DNA of 64,000 bases from Verrucomicrobiota bacterium (lineage in GTDB: Bacteria > Verrucomicrobiota > Kiritimatiellia > CAIQIC01): assembly GCA_004321905.1 (NCBI GenBank), contig SCQF01000041.1, positions 62,001-126,000 of the forward strand, given 5' to 3'. The position numbers were made by a program, and so were the translations under genes. This document shows, in pieces, positions 33,484 to 43,937 of this stretch (positions within the stretch are counted from its first letter, which is position 1; every line of letters starts with the position of its first letter). The notes beneath the pieces were generated by a model. That model saw only the letters and a list, made by a program, of their open reading frames with translations. It made no database searches and was not told where the DNA came from.

Positions 33484-35018
33484 TTTAACTCCTTTTTGAA
33501 CGTCCGACAGCGCTCGCGAAGTTCATCCAATTGTTTGGCATACGCGGGATCGGTCGCCAAATTTTTGGTCTCCAACGGATTTGCGTGGAGGTCATAAAGC
33601 TCCTCGCTGCCCGGGCCGGTTTGTTTCAGCCACGCGGTGTACTTCCAATCACGGGTGCGCACGCCTTCGCACGGCTCGATATGCTTGGGTGGCTTTGGGC
33701 TGTGCTCATAGAGGTGTTGATAGAAGAAGGCGTCGCGCAGCGGCGCCTCCGGCGTACGCAGGATCGGCAACAGACTCTGCCCTTGCATTGCGGCGGGTGC
33801 CGATAGACCGGCCAAGCCGAGAATGGTCGGCGCGATATCTATATTGAGCGCCATCGCGTCCGAAATTTGTCCTCGTTTGGCCACCGGCGCGCGCGGATCG
33901 CAGATGAGGAGCGGCACGCGCAGCGATTCTTCGTGCATGAACCATTTGCCCCAGAAACCGTGCTCGGCGGCAAAGTGACCATTGTCCGAAGAGAAAATCA
34001 GCACGGTGTTATTCGTCAGCCCGCGCTGCTGAAGCTCCTGCTGGATTTCGCCCAGGCAGGCATCAACCCCCTCAATCAGGCGATAGTATTGGCGTAGTTG
34101 CGCATTACGCCGGTCCGGCTTTTCTATCATTTCCAAACCGTGCTCGCTCTCCAGGGACTTGCGCAAAAACTCCGGCTGGCGCAGCGCCTCGGCCAGGGTA
34201 ACGTTTCCACGCGCCGGGATATCCACACCATTGAAATCCTGCTCAAAGCGTGGCGCATAACCGTGCCACGGCCCGTGCGGCGCTTTGAGACTGACCGCCA
34301 GGCAGAAGGGTTTGGCCGGATCGCGTTGATCAAGGAACGAACGAATCTTGGCCGGCACAAATTCCGTTTCGTGCACGGGGTTTTTCAGCGAGGGATGCGG
34401 GCCTTTATTCTGCCCGCACCCGTTAAGTCCTTGGGACGCCTTGGGACAGGAGCAGAAAAAGTTGGCGCGCTCCGTCGTGCCATTATTCCGAATGTAATTG
34501 CAGTCGCGATCATGCCAATAGAGCGCTTGCACCATATCGCCGGCCCAGAAGTCGTACGCCATCGCGCATTGCTGATAGTAGGACCGATCACTATCGTTGA
34601 TGCCCCATTTGCCAATGAAGCCGGTGTAATACCCGTTTTGCCGCAGCACCGTCGGATATACACCTTCCAGGGAACGCAGCGGAGTGTGGAAATCATTGAC
34701 GCCGTGCCGGCACGCATGTTGGCCCGTCAAAATGCAGGCCCGGCTGACGGCACAGATGGACGTGGTGACGAACGCGTTTTGGAACCGCGTACCGCCAGCA
34801 GCCAGGCGATCGAGCGCGGGTGTTTTCAGTACCGGGTTGCCCGCGCAGCTCAGGGCATCCCAGCGCATGTCATCGGCGAGCACGAAAACAAAATTCGGCC
34901 GCTTTGTTTCCGAACCTTGGAAACCGGCTCCGTCCGTTTTTCCAAGCCTCGGAAAAGCTAACGCGGCGGTCCCGACCAGTTTCAAAAAATCACGACGTTG
35001 ATACATGAGCTTGTTCAT
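33480..35018 (-). CDS. Sulfatase 2 (S1 family, heparan N-sulfatase-like), CAVSR motif
   Basis: 512 residues from MNKLMYQRRDFLK; the ORF-track start is upstream in the preceding gene. The Tat leader contains the palindrome pair (FPRLGKTDGAGFQGSETK). FVLADDMRWDALSCAGNP binds metal. The active-site motif is ICAVSRACILTGQ, where the Pro or Ala of C-x-[PA]-x-R is Val. IGKWGINDSD, SLKAPHGPWHG and FSSDNGHFAAEHGF resemble sulfamidase-type enzymes acting on N-sulfated sugars. Whether the Cys is converted depends on the tolerance of the maturase. Confidence 0.88.
   Translation of the reverse strand: MNKLMYQRRDFLKLVGTAALAFPRLGKTDGAGFQGSETKRPNFVFVLADDMRWDALSCAGNPVLKTPALDRLAAGGTRFQNAFVTTSICAVSRACILTGQHACRHGVNDFHTPLRSLEGVYPTVLRQNGYYTGFIGKWGINDSDRSYYQQCAMAYDFWAGDMVQALYWHDRDCNYIRNNGTTERANFFCSCPKASQGLNGCGQNKGPHPSLKNPVHETEFVPAKIRSFLDQRDPAKPFCLAVSLKAPHGPWHGYAPRFEQDFNGVDIPARGNVTLAEALRQPEFLRKSLESEHGLEMIEKPDRRNAQLRQYYRLIEGVDACLGEIQQELQQRGLTNNTVLIFSSDNGHFAAEHGFWGKWFMHEESLRVPLLICDPRAPVAKRGQISDAMALNIDIAPTILGLAGLSAPAAMQGQSLLPILRTPEAPLRDAFFYQHLYEHSPKPPKHIEPCEGVRTRDWKYTAWLKQTGPGSEELYDLHANPLETKNLATDPAYAKQLDELRERCRTFKKELK
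34907..34956. repeat. Palindrome pair, family A, leader of sulfatase 2
   Basis: Cores CCGAACCTTGG and CCAAGCCTCGG, each with one mismatch, centres 32 bp apart. Confidence 0.85.
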
Positions 35019-35025
35019 CTTGGCG

Positions 35026-36516
35026 TCACTGCGGTCGGGCGGCCTGCCAGCCGGCATACAGCAAGGCTTTCAATTCCTGTACGATCGCCGCGGATTTGGG
35101 ATCGTTGGCCAAGTTGTGCCACTCGTGCGGGTCGCGGGTGTGGTCATAGAGTTCGGTTCCGGCCTGACCTTCGTTCCATTCGGTGTAACGGTAGCGCTCG
35201 GTACGCACACTGCGCCCGATCGCTTTGTTCCGCGAACCTTTTCCTTGGCCGCTGTAGCCGCCCTTGAGGCCGTGAATCACCTGCGTAAACGCGCCCTGCT
35301 TCCACGTGCGGTCCGGATCATCCAACAGCGGGCGCAGGCTGATGCCTTCGAGGTCTTGGGGTGCCTGCAGCCCACAGAGTTCAGCCAAGGTCGGATAGAT
35401 ATCCACCAGTTCCACCAAGCGTGACGTGGCCTTGCCGGCCGTCTTCATCCCCGGGACCGCGATGATCAGCGGTACGCGCGCGGCCTCCTCAAACAAGGTC
35501 ATCTTCTGCCACTGGCCGTGCTCGCCGAGGTGATAGCCGTGGTCGCTGATGAACACCACCACCGTATTTTCCGCGAGGCCCTGCCGCTCAAGTTCGTCGA
35601 GGACGTGGCCGAACTGTGTGTCCATGAAACTGACCGAGGCGTAGTAGGCCTGCATGACCGTGCGCTGTTGCGCCGCGTTCATGCCATAGTGCGGCGGCGT
35701 CACGGTGAACGCGGCGGGCGGCTTGCCCTCGCGGTCGCCAGCTGGGTTTTGCGCCAGCGTGAGCTTCTCCGGTGGATAAAGCCCGAAATATTTCTTTGGC
35801 GAGACATAGGGCGTGTGTGGGCGGAAAAAGCCCACGGCGAGGAAGAACGGCTTGTCTTTGTGTTCACGCAACAGCTTGCAGGCCTCCTGCGCGATCTTGC
35901 CATCGGTCTGCTCCACATCAGCGCCCTCAGCCGCCAACCAACTGAGCGTCCCGCCATACTTGCCGGCACCGACCGTGACTTGCGCCTTCTCGCCCGTGAT
36001 GATACTGAAAATTTTGTCCTCGTCGTCGCAGTCACGGCCGCGCGGATTGACCACTTTCTCCCACGAGACCGGGTCATCGAGACCAGCGGTGCCGATTTGG
36101 GAGGGCACGCCGTAGTGATAGAGCTTGCCGACGCGTGTGACATAATAGCCGTTCTGCTTGAACAGTTCCGGCAACGTCACGGTCTGAGGCCGATGTTCAC
36201 GAAAACGGGTTTGGTTGTCGGTGACACCGCTGGTGTCCGGGCGCAGCCCTGTGAGAAAGGAACTACGGCTGGGATTGCAGAGTGGATACTGGCAGTAGGC
36301 GCGGTCAAAGCGCAGGCCGCGTTGTGCCAGTTGATCGATGCGCGGCGTCAACGTCGGCTCGCCATAGCAGCCCTGTACCGCACGGCAATCATCCGACACC
36401 AGCAGCAGCACGTTCAACGGCTTCGCGGGGACGGCGAGCGCAGGCCTCCGCCACGACAAGGCGGCTACGCCTAGTCCCGCTAGTTTTAGAAAATCACGAC
36501 GGCGTAACAATGACAT
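35026..36516 (-). CDS. Sulfatase 3 (iduronate-2-sulfatase-like)
   Basis: 496 residues from [14 protein letters not shown]. The leader ends WRRPALAVPAKPLNVLLL without any palindrome, giving a natural comparison for the others. Metal site LLVSDDCRAVQGCYGEP, active-site CNPSRSSFLTGLRP, VGKLYHYG, LAVGFFRPHTPY and ISDHGYHLGEHGQW match iduronate-2-sulfatase-like proteins. The tail HEWHNLANDP is the common sulfatase ending. It ends 8 bp before sulfatase 2. Confidence 0.93.
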   Translation of the reverse strand: MSLLRRRDFLKLAGLGVAALSWRRPALAVPAKPLNVLLLVSDDCRAVQGCYGEPTLTPRIDQLAQRGLRFDRAYCQYPLCNPSRSSFLTGLRPDTSGVTDNQTRFREHRPQTVTLPELFKQNGYYVTRVGKLYHYGVPSQIGTAGLDDPVSWEKVVNPRGRDCDDEDKIFSIITGEKAQVTVGAGKYGGTLSWLAAEGADVEQTDGKIAQEACKLLREHKDKPFFLAVGFFRPHTPYVSPKKYFGLYPPEKLTLAQNPAGDREGKPPAAFTVTPPHYGMNAAQQRTVMQAYYASVSFMDTQFGHVLDELERQGLAENTVVVFISDHGYHLGEHGQWQKMTLFEEAARVPLIIAVPGMKTAGKATSRLVELVDIYPTLAELCGLQAPQDLEGISLRPLLDDPDRTWKQGAFTQVIHGLKGGYSGQGKGSRNKAIGRSVRTERYRYTEWNEGQAGTELYDHTRDPHEWHNLANDPKSAAIVQELKALLYAGWQAARPQ

Positions 36517-36597
36517 GGATTTTCTTTCATGGTTCAGCGATGGTTGCTCAATCTTCCTTGAGAAAACGGGTGACACCGCCCTTTATTTTAACGCAGG

Positions 36598-38412
36598 TTA
36601 TTTAGTGGCCGCGTCCCCTGCGTGTAAGGTCAACAGCAGTGCGCGCAGGTCCATGACCTGTTTGCCAGGAAGTTTCAACGCGCGCAGGGTCAACAACCCA
36701 CGGCCTTGCTGGAATTCGATCATACCCAGTCGCGACGGTTTGAAATCTTTCACGTAGGACTCGCTCTTGCGCGGAAAGCGATCATGCTCGGCGCCCCGTA
36801 GCGGCGGATCGTTCGCTTCCGAAATGACGCCCTGAACGCGGCTCCCGTTCAGGCTCAATTCGACCGTCGCGCCCACCTCGGCTGCGGGGCAGGTGTAATA
36901 GACAACCACTTCATATTTGCCCGGCGTTTCTACGACCACATCCCACGTAATGGCGTCGTCGGTGCTGGTCCAGTTTGTGAAGTAGGAACAGTTGGGGGCA
37001 TGGGCGCTGCGTTTGATGTGCCCGTGTGCCACGCCGTCGCGCGCGGGTAGGGTGGTGCTGGGGAAATCAGGGTAGCCGACGGTGAAGGGGCGGTCTTCAT
37101 CGTGTAGCCCGGCGAGCACCTCTTTTTTCCAGCGCGCCACCGCCTGCGCGAGATTCTTCGCGATAACCGGCTGCTCCGTCGTCACATCGCGGGTTTGCCC
37201 GGGATCGGCCTCCATATCGAATAGCTTACCTTCATGATCCAAACGATACCGCTGCGTCCGCACGCTGACCTTGCGACTCCAATGCGAAAAAATCATACGG
37301 TCAGGTAATCGAACATCGTAATCCAGCAATAGTGGTTTGAGGGATTGGCCATCCAGCGGTTTGCGATGGGCGGAAGGAATAGCGGCGAGATCGGCCAGTG
37401 TGGGCAACAGATCAATCGCGCCGGCAATTTGCGGCACGCGTTTACCGGCGGCAATGTGGCCCGGCCAGCGAATCAAGAACGGCGCACGCACACCGCCTTC
37501 GTCCGTCGAGCCTTTCATGCCCTTCATCCCGCCGTTCCAGCGATTGCTATTCGGGCCGTTGTCGCTGAAATAAATCACGATGGTGTTTTCGGCCAGTTTG
37601 AGTTCATCAAGTCGCCGCAAAATGCGCCCGACGTTCCAGTCAATGTTCTCGCACATCGCCAACGCAGCGCGGGTGAAGCCAAGGTCCTCGGCGGCGGGAT
37701 TGAGTCCGCGCAACTTCACTTCGCGTTCGGCGAACTTTGTATAAAACTGATCCGGCACCTGCATCGGCGCATGCGGGATATTGAGCGGCACATAACAGAA
37801 AAACGGACGCTGCTGATGCGTCTCGATAAACTGGAGGGCATGATCAGTCAGATCATCCGCGAGATAGCCCTTGCCTTGCACCGGCTGGCCGTTGTGCTCC
37901 AGCGGCGGGTCAAAATAGGTGCCCCAGTGGCCGGAACAAAACCCATAAAACTCATCGAAGCCGCGTCCGTTGGGGTGATAGGGATATTGTGTTCCGTTGT
38001 GCCACTTGCCGAACGCGCCGGTCGCGTAGCTCGCGGCCCTGAAAACCTCGGCGATGGTCTGCTCGTCGCGATTCAGCCGCTCCTCGCCGGTGGAGACGCC
38101 GGACACACCGCCGCGCGGATGATAACGGCCAGTGAGAAATTCCGCGCGCGTCGGCGAACATACCGGGCACACATAAAACCGGTCGAACAACGCGCCATCG
38201 CGGGCGAGTGAATCAATATGCGGCGTGGCGAGGTTGCTGTTGCCGTTGATGCTCAAGTCGCCCCAGCCCTGATCGTCGGCCAGAATGATGACGATATTCG
38301 GTTTGGCAGGTTGTTTTTCCAAGGCTTGGAAATCGGGCGCGCCACTTTTTCCAAGCCTTGGAAACGCCAACGCGCCGAGACCGGCAAACTTCATAAAATC
38401 GCGGCGCTGCAT
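36598..38412 (-). CDS. Sulfatase 4 with an extra C-terminal beta domain
   Basis: 604 residues from [16 protein letters not shown] lies 9 bp upstream of this ATG, so the ORF-track start at 38490 is not used. Palindrome-encoded [17 protein letters not shown] in the leader. [16 protein letters not shown], active-site [38 protein letters not shown]. After the catalytic domain (to about residue 455) a further 140 residues form a beta-rich module ([34 protein letters not shown]) like those that bind carbohydrate. Likely substrate: a sulfated galactan or similar polymer, unproven. Confidence 0.92.
   Translation of the reverse strand: MQRRDFMKFAGLGALAFPRLGKSGAPDFQALEKQPAKPNIVIILADDQGWGDLSINGNSNLATPHIDSLARDGALFDRFYVCPVCSPTRAEFLTGRYHPRGGVSGVSTGEERLNRDEQTIAEVFRAASYATGAFGKWHNGTQYPYHPNGRGFDEFYGFCSGHWGTYFDPPLEHNGQPVQGKGYLADDLTDHALQFIETHQQRPFFCYVPLNIPHAPMQVPDQFYTKFAEREVKLRGLNPAAEDLGFTRAALAMCENIDWNVGRILRRLDELKLAENTIVIYFSDNGPNSNRWNGGMKGMKGSTDEGGVRAPFLIRWPGHIAAGKRVPQIAGAIDLLPTLADLAAIPSAHRKPLDGQSLKPLLLDYDVRLPDRMIFSHWSRKVSVRTQRYRLDHEGKLFDMEADPGQTRDVTTEQPVIAKNLAQAVARWKKEVLAGLHDEDRPFTVGYPDFPSTTLPARDGVAHGHIKRSAHAPNCSYFTNWTSTDDAITWDVVVETPGKYEVVVYYTCPAAEVGATVELSLNGSRVQGVISEANDPPLRGAEHDRFPRKSESYVKDFKPSRLGMIEFQQGRGLLTLRALKLPGKQVMDLRALLLTLHAGDAATK
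38315..38364. repeat. Palindrome pair, family A, leader of sulfatase 4
   Basis: Cores CCAAGGCTTGG and CCAAGCCTTGG, both perfect, centres 32 bp apart. Confidence 0.92.
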
Positions 38413-38441
38413 AAATGTACCTTTCATGCGGTTGCGTACCG

Positions 38442-40049
38442 TCAATCTTTGGGCACGAGACTTTTCCACCAGGTAGGGTTGGGTTGCCAATGGGGATCGA
38501 GATAGGCGGCGTGCGCTTTTTCGAGCCGGGCCTTAAGTCCCAGCGCGTCTTTCCGGTGCTGCTCGGCCATCGCCTCGGTAAAGTCGGGATTGGGTTGCGG
38601 AAGCTTGGCGCCGGTCTCTTTGAGCCAGGCTTGCAACTCCCTCCAGAGTTGCCCGGTGCGCGCCGCTTCCTGTTGCGCGAGATCGTGCTGCTCACCGATG
38701 TCACCGGCCAGATGATAAAGCTCGTTGCGATTGTCCTCCCAATAATGGATGAGTTTCCACGCGCCTTGGCGGATGATGGACGATGGTTCGCCACCCTGGT
38801 TGCCGTAATGCGGGTAATGCCAGAAGAGCGGTCGCGGCGCGAGCTGGTCGCCCTTCAGCAACGGCACCAAGCTGACTCCGTCAACGTGTTGGTGCGGCTG
38901 CAAGGGCAGCCCCGCCAGTTGCAGGAGCGTGGGATAGAAATCGGTTCCGATCGCCGGCGTATCGCAAACACTGCCGGGCCGGGTAATGCCGGGGGCCTTG
39001 ATGTAGAAAGGTACGCGGATCCCGCCTTCCCACTGACGCCCCTTGCCTCCGCGATAGGGCAGTTCGGAGGAACTAAAGCTATCGCCCGATGAAACGCCGC
39101 CATTATCGCTGGTGAAGCAAACAATGGTGTTGCGATCCAAACCCAGTTCCGCGAGCCGCTGCAACACCCGCCCCGTAGCGGTGTCCATGTCCTCGATCAA
39201 GCCCGCATAGATGGGGTTGTCCTGTACCTGCCGGACTGGCAGGGTGCGGTCAATCTTGAAGCGTTCTGCCGGCGGCGGCAACGTGGCTGCCTTTGCGCGA
39301 TATTTGCTCCACAACGGTTGGGAGGTTTCGATTGGCCCATGAACGGCATAGAACGCGAGGTAGGCCAGAAAGGGTTTGTCCTTGTGCTGCTCAATGAAGG
39401 TAATGGTTTCGTTGGCCAGTCGCTGGGTGAGCGATTCACCCCGCGGGCCGTTGGGCAGGTTCGGATTTTTCCAAGGGGAAAAGTAACCGCCCGTCGGCCC
39501 GCCCGCATCCCAGCCGCCCTTATTGATGTCGAACCCGTGATCCTCCGGCCAGGAACCCTTGCTGCCCAGATGCCACTTGCCGGCGAAAAACGTGGCGTAA
39601 CCGGCCTGCTTCAGCGCTTCGGCCAGCGTGGTGTCGGCGGCTGGCAGGTTGCGGGTGTAATCAACGGGCAACAATTTAACCTGCCGCTGGCGCGCAAAGG
39701 CTTGCCCCACAGCCGCGCCGATGTAATCGGTGATGCCATGCCGGGCGGGATACTTGCCCAGCAGAATACTCGCGCGTGACGGGCTGCACACCGGACAGGT
39801 GGCATAACCCTGCGTGAAACGCATGCCGCTGCGGGCGAGGGCGTCAATATGGGGCGTCTCATAAAACGTACTGCCCTCGATGCCGACATCCTTGATCCCG
39901 TAGTCGTCCACGAGAATGAAGAGAATGTTGGGTTTTTCCAAGCGTTGGAAATCCGCCGCGTGCAGCGTTCCAAGCCTTGGAAACAGTGCGGCGCCAGCCA
40001 GGCCGAAGCCGGCCAGTTTCAGGAAATCACGACGCGAGATTGATTGCAT
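38442..40049 (-). CDS. Sulfatase 5 (arylsulfatase A type)
   Basis: 535 residues. The leader [18 protein letters not shown] has a canonical Tat motif SRRDFLK; then [17 protein letters not shown] from the palindrome pair, with HAA a possible cleavage site. [52 protein letters not shown]. The extended C-terminus ([15 protein letters not shown]...) is helical. Closest in layout to sulfatase 1 (matching ETP, SPSRASI and HYGN blocks). Confidence 0.93.
   Translation of the reverse strand: MQSISRRDFLKLAGFGLAGAALFPRLGTLHAADFQRLEKPNILFILVDDYGIKDVGIEGSTFYETPHIDALARSGMRFTQGYATCPVCSPSRASILLGKYPARHGITDYIGAAVGQAFARQRQVKLLPVDYTRNLPAADTTLAEALKQAGYATFFAGKWHLGSKGSWPEDHGFDINKGGWDAGGPTGGYFSPWKNPNLPNGPRGESLTQRLANETITFIEQHKDKPFLAYLAFYAVHGPIETSQPLWSKYRAKAATLPPPAERFKIDRTLPVRQVQDNPIYAGLIEDMDTATGRVLQRLAELGLDRNTIVCFTSDNGGVSSGDSFSSSELPYRGGKGRQWEGGIRVPFYIKAPGITRPGSVCDTPAIGTDFYPTLLQLAGLPLQPHQHVDGVSLVPLLKGDQLAPRPLFWHYPHYGNQGGEPSSIIRQGAWKLIHYWEDNRNELYHLAGDIGEQHDLAQQEAARTGQLWRELQAWLKETGAKLPQPNPDFTEAMAEQHRKDALGLKARLEKAHAAYLDPHWQPNPTWWKSLVPKD
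39933..39983. repeat. Palindrome pair, family A, leader of sulfatase 5
   Basis: Cores CCAAGCGTTGG and CCAAGCCTTGG, centres 32 bp apart. The first is read as FQRLEK. Confidence 0.9.
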
Positions 40050-40061
40050 AATTTTCCCTCA

Positions 40062-40639
40062 TTAATACCGCCGGAACTTATCACGCCCGGGCGTGGCTGG
40101 CAATGCGGTCTGCCATGCTGATACTTTTTGTTTTAGCACGGCCACGATGGCCGGTTGTTGGGTGGCCACGTTGTGCAATTCTTCAGGATCGCTGGGGATA
40201 TCGTATAGTTCGGGACGACGGCCGTCTGCGTTGATGAGGAGTTTCCAACGGCCGTCGCGAGTGGCAAGAACGGGCGCGTTGTGTTCCTTCATCCCCGCGA
40301 GCGCGTCGGCCTTCGGTAAGGGCGCCCCGGTGAGCGCACAGAGCGCGGGCCGCACATCCTCGGAAGCGACCACACTGGTGCCATCCACGCGACCTGACAC
40401 TTCTTTGTCCAACATCTTGCCCATCACGTCCATCAGGCGGACGAAATGCCTTGTAAGGGACACGGCCGTTGGCCGCTTGCGCTTCCGATATGCGGGGGAA
40501 AAAGGCGCGCGGATAGTCCGGCCCCAGCCCGCGCAAGTTGTTGGATTGGGCCAACGCATTATTTTCCAAGGCTTGGAAAACTCACCACCAGCGCCATGCT
40601 GAACCCCGCCAGCTTCAAAAAATCACGTCGTGTATTCAT
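40062..40639 (-). pseudogene. Sulfatase remnant 6 (core deleted, frame broken)
   Basis: Begins [20 protein letters not shown] then FPSLGK and a TAA: a Tat leader that stops at the end of the first palindrome, with the second copy missing. Further on another frame, then the frame of 40062-40559, read as a sulfatase C-terminus (APVLATRDGRWKLLINADGR, PELYDIPSDPEELHNVA). The catalytic domain with its Cys motif is absent, and at least one frameshift near 40440 separates the pieces. Confidence 0.75.
40562..40580. repeat. Single family A palindrome at the break in remnant 6
   Basis: Perfect copy; the leader frame ends within two bases of it. Confidence 0.88.
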
Positions 40640-40653
40640 GCGTTATCCCGCCT

Positions 40654-42273
40654 TCAATCAAGCGGGGCTTTTTCAAAATCGGAGGGTAGAAAGCCGCCGG
40701 TCGTGATGTTCTTGTCTTTTTGGTAGCGTTCGTAGAACCCGCGCCACTCTTTGCCGGAGTTGGGATATTCATCAAAAACCTGGCCCTGACCGAGTACGCG
40801 CGGATCTTCCTGGGCCTTCAGCTCGACAAAAAGCTGTTGCTTGAGTTGCGCCATGCGTTCCTGAAATTCGGGACGCCCGGCCAGATTGTTCACGCAATCG
40901 CGATCTTGCACAAGATCATAGAGTTCCTCCTGCGGACGCTTGCCGAAGCACGCATCCCAGAAATGTTTTTGCTCTGGCACGGTGCGCGTCTTGAGGACCT
41001 CGGTCTTGGTCGGACTGCTGTCGGTATCCAGATAACCAGTTTCTGGATTACAACAGGGCCAGCGCGTCGGCTCAAAATTATGAAGATAGAGCAGGTTGTC
41101 CTTGACGATGCCACGCACGGGATAGCTTTCGTCGTGCGGGCGACCGGTGTCGTTGCGCTCCCGGCCGATGATGACGTGATCGCGCACGGGATTCACCTGT
41201 CCGGCCTTGTCCGCGAAGAAAATGTCCGTGAGACTCCGCCCTGTCGGCGCGGCCATGCCGGTTTGCTCCCAGCGGAGGCGTGCCAACTCGACGAACGTCG
41301 GCGCGAAATCAATGAAACTCACATAGTCTTCCACGACGCGCCCCGGCCGGCGGATGCCGCGTTTCCACATTGCCGCCAGCGGGAGATGATTGGAGTCCTG
41401 ATAGGTGTGGCCTTTGTCATGTGGAAACGGCATGCCGTTATCGCCGGTGACGATGACCAGGGTATTCTCCAGCCACCCGCGTTTTTCCAAATCCGCGAGC
41501 ATCCGGCCCAAATGCCGATCAAAGTGTTCGACCTCGAACGCGTAGTCCAGCAGATCCTTGCGCACCGTCTCGTTGTCGGGCCAGCAGGCCGGTACGCGCT
41601 CAATCTCCGTCGTCTTTTTGCCGCCCTTGGCCACGCCCGACCCATATTCATAATCACGATGCGGCTCGATCGAGCCATACCAGAAACACCACGGCTGACC
41701 TGTGGGTGCGGCGTCGAGAAAATCGGCGAAGTTGGCGGCGTAATCGTTTGCGCTGATGCACGCGGTCGGCGGCGGTGCCTTGCGTTTCTGGAAGCGTTGC
41801 CCGGCCATCTCGCGCTTTTTACCAGTCGCGTCCAAACAACTACCCGGCGCCCAGCCTTTCTCGGTCATGCCCACAAAATAACCCAAGCCCGTCAGCGCCT
41901 CGGCGTAGGTCTTGAACTCCGGCGGGAAATAACAGTAGTGGTTGGCGGCGGCCTTGAGTTGCCACGGATTACGACCCGTGAGTAGCGCCGCACGCGACGG
42001 CGCGCATTTGGCCGTCGGCGTATAGGCGTGCGTGAACAGGATTCCTTCGCGGGCGACGCGATCAAAATTTGGCGTTTTGACCCACTGGCACCCGTAGACG
42101 CCCGCGTGGCCAAAACCCCAGTCGTCGGCCAGCGCGAACAAAATGTTCGGGCGCGCGGCGGATTTGTTTTCCAAGCCCTGGAAAATCGCGTCCGCACTTT
42201 TTCCAAGCCTTGGAAAAACCGCCGCGCCAACTGCGCCGCAACCCGCCAGCTTCAAAAAATTCCGTCGCTTCAT
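40654..42273 (-). CDS. Sulfatase 7 (heparan N-sulfatase-like)
   Basis: 539 residues. Leader [19 protein letters not shown] then [22 protein letters not shown] is a good cleavage site. [18 protein letters not shown], active-site [43 protein letters not shown], and late [12 protein letters not shown] then [18 protein letters not shown] are typical of N-sulfoglucosamine sulfohydrolase-like enzymes. Contains more Cys than its neighbours ([17 protein letters not shown]). No ATGA link; 11 bp after the stop of sulfatase 8. Confidence 0.93.
   Translation of the reverse strand: MKRRNFLKLAGCGAVGAAVFPRLGKSADAIFQGLENKSAARPNILFALADDWGFGHAGVYGCQWVKTPNFDRVAREGILFTHAYTPTAKCAPSRAALLTGRNPWQLKAAANHYCYFPPEFKTYAEALTGLGYFVGMTEKGWAPGSCLDATGKKREMAGQRFQKRKAPPPTACISANDYAANFADFLDAAPTGQPWCFWYGSIEPHRDYEYGSGVAKGGKKTTEIERVPACWPDNETVRKDLLDYAFEVEHFDRHLGRMLADLEKRGWLENTLVIVTGDNGMPFPHDKGHTYQDSNHLPLAAMWKRGIRRPGRVVEDYVSFIDFAPTFVELARLRWEQTGMAAPTGRSLTDIFFADKAGQVNPVRDHVIIGRERNDTGRPHDESYPVRGIVKDNLLYLHNFEPTRWPCCNPETGYLDTDSSPTKTEVLKTRTVPEQKHFWDACFGKRPQEELYDLVQDRDCVNNLAGRPEFQERMAQLKQQLFVELKAQEDPRVLGQGQVFDEYPNSGKEWRGFYERYQKDKNITTGGFLPSDFEKAPLD
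42167..42217. repeat. Palindrome pair, family A, leader of sulfatase 7
   Basis: Cores CCAAGCCCTGG and CCAAGCCTTGG, centres 32 bp apart. Confidence 0.9.
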
Positions 42274-42284
42274 TTTTTCCCCTT

Positions 42285-43880
42285 TCAGGGCCGACTGCGC
42301 TCCGCGTCACGCTGGCGCTCGAACAGCGCCTGCAACTCTTTGACTTTGTCAGGATACTCGTCGGCGAGATTTTTCGTTTCACTCAAATCGTCGGCGAGAT
42401 TGACAAGGAATGGTGGCGGCGGGGCCGCTTTGGCGTGGTCGGTCTTGTTGGCATCCGCGTAGCTCGGACGCGCACCGCCCGCTTGAATGAGCTTCCAATT
42501 TCGCTGCCGGATCGCCATCGGGCCTTTCGTGCCGCCGTTGTGGGCAATGAAGGTGTCGCGGCCTGGCTTGTCGTGCGGCAGGCCCAGCAACGCCGGCAGC
42601 ACATTGCAGCTATCAGGTGCGGCATCGCGGGGTAACGTTTGACCGGTCAACGCGGCAAAGGACGCCGTCATATCGAGCAGCGTGACTAGTTCAGTGCATT
42701 CACTACCAGGCGGAATATGACCGGGCCAGCGCGCGATGAGCGGCACGCGGTGGCCACCTTCCCAGAGGCTGCCCTTGTAGCCGCGCAGTACGCCATTGCA
42801 CGGGTGCGAAAAGCAGACCGCATCGTCATAGCCGCTACCACTCACGTCGTGGTAGCCATCATCCATGATGCCGCCGTTGTCACTGCTGAAAACGACCAGC
42901 GTATGGTCGGTGAGTTTCAACCGTTCCAGTGTGGCAAGCACTTCGCCGACGGCGACGTCGAGTTCCACAATCGAATCGCCGCGCGTCCCGCACTGGCTCT
43001 GGCCATGGTGGCGCGGATTCGGTGCGCGCGGGACGTGGATGTTGTGCGTGGCGAGGTAAAGGAAGAACGGCTTGTCCTTGTTCTGCTCGATAAACGTGCA
43101 CGCCTTCTGCCGGAACGTATCGGCAATGTCCTCGTCCTTCCAGCGGGCCGACTGGCCGCCGCTCATCCAGCCGATGCGCCCGATGCCGTTGATGATCGTA
43201 TTGTCGTGACCGTGGGAGTGTTTGAGTTTCAGCAGTGCTGGATTCTCCTTGCCCGTCGGCTCGTTGCCAATCTTATGTGCATAGCTGACCGCAATCGGAT
43301 CATTCGGGTCGAGACCAACGACGTTGTGGTTTTCGATGAACACGCACGGCACACGGTCGCCGGTCGCCGGGAAAAAAAAGGCGTAATCAAAGCCGACCTC
43401 CAGCGGGCCCGGCTTGATGCCATCGTTCCAATCCGGCCCACTTTCATTGCCGAGGCCGAGGTGCCACTTGCCGACGATACCCGTCGTGTAGCCGGCTTGT
43501 TTGAGCATCGCAGGCAGCGTGACCGAACCGGGCTTGATGGAGAGCGCCGCATCACCGGCCATGATCGCCGAGCCGCCCTGTTGCCGCCACGAATACGCGC
43601 CGGTCAGCAGCGCCCGCCGCGAGGGCGAGCAGGTGGAGGCTGGCGAATGCGCGTCGGTGAACCGCCGACCTTCGCGCGCGAGCCGGTCGAGCACCGGCGT
43701 CTGCACCCGTTTCGCGCCGTAGCAGGAAAGATCACCATAGCCGATGTCATCAGCGAGGATGAAAACAATATTGGGTTTGGATTTTTCCAAGGCTTGAAAA
43801 CCGGCATCAGCACTTTTCCCAAGCCTTGGAAAAGCCAGTATACCCAGTCCGGCCATTTTCAAAAATTCACGGCGTTGCAT
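42285..43880 (-). CDS. Sulfatase 8 (arylsulfatase type)
   Basis: 531 residues from [22 protein letters not shown] 9 bp upstream supports this start. Palindrome part [37 protein letters not shown], active-site [55 protein letters not shown]. Most similar within the window to sulfatase 11 (shared [21 protein letters not shown], IxENHxxxG and GTRGD/GPYGD blocks). Confidence 0.93.
   Translation of the reverse strand: MQRREFLKMAGLGILAFPRLGKSADAGFQALEKSKPNIVFILADDIGYGDLSCYGAKRVQTPVLDRLAREGRRFTDAHSPASTCSPSRRALLTGAYSWRQQGGSAIMAGDAALSIKPGSVTLPAMLKQAGYTTGIVGKWHLGLGNESGPDWNDGIKPGPLEVGFDYAFFFPATGDRVPCVFIENHNVVGLDPNDPIAVSYAHKIGNEPTGKENPALLKLKHSHGHDNTIINGIGRIGWMSGGQSARWKDEDIADTFRQKACTFIEQNKDKPFFLYLATHNIHVPRAPNPRHHGQSQCGTRGDSIVELDVAVGEVLATLERLKLTDHTLVVFSSDNGGIMDDGYHDVSGSGYDDAVCFSHPCNGVLRGYKGSLWEGGHRVPLIARWPGHIPPGSECTELVTLLDMTASFAALTGQTLPRDAAPDSCNVLPALLGLPHDKPGRDTFIAHNGGTKGPMAIRQRNWKLIQAGGARPSYADANKTDHAKAAPPPPFLVNLADDLSETKNLADEYPDKVKELQALFERQRDAERSRP
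43782..43833. repeat. Palindrome pair, family A, leader of sulfatase 8
   Basis: Cores CCAAGGCTTGA (one mismatch) and CCAAGCCTTGG, centres 32 bp apart. Confidence 0.88.
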
Positions 43881-43937
43881 AGATTTTTCCTTTACCAATT
43901 ACCGCGGTTGCGTTCCAGCATACGGATATGATTGGAA

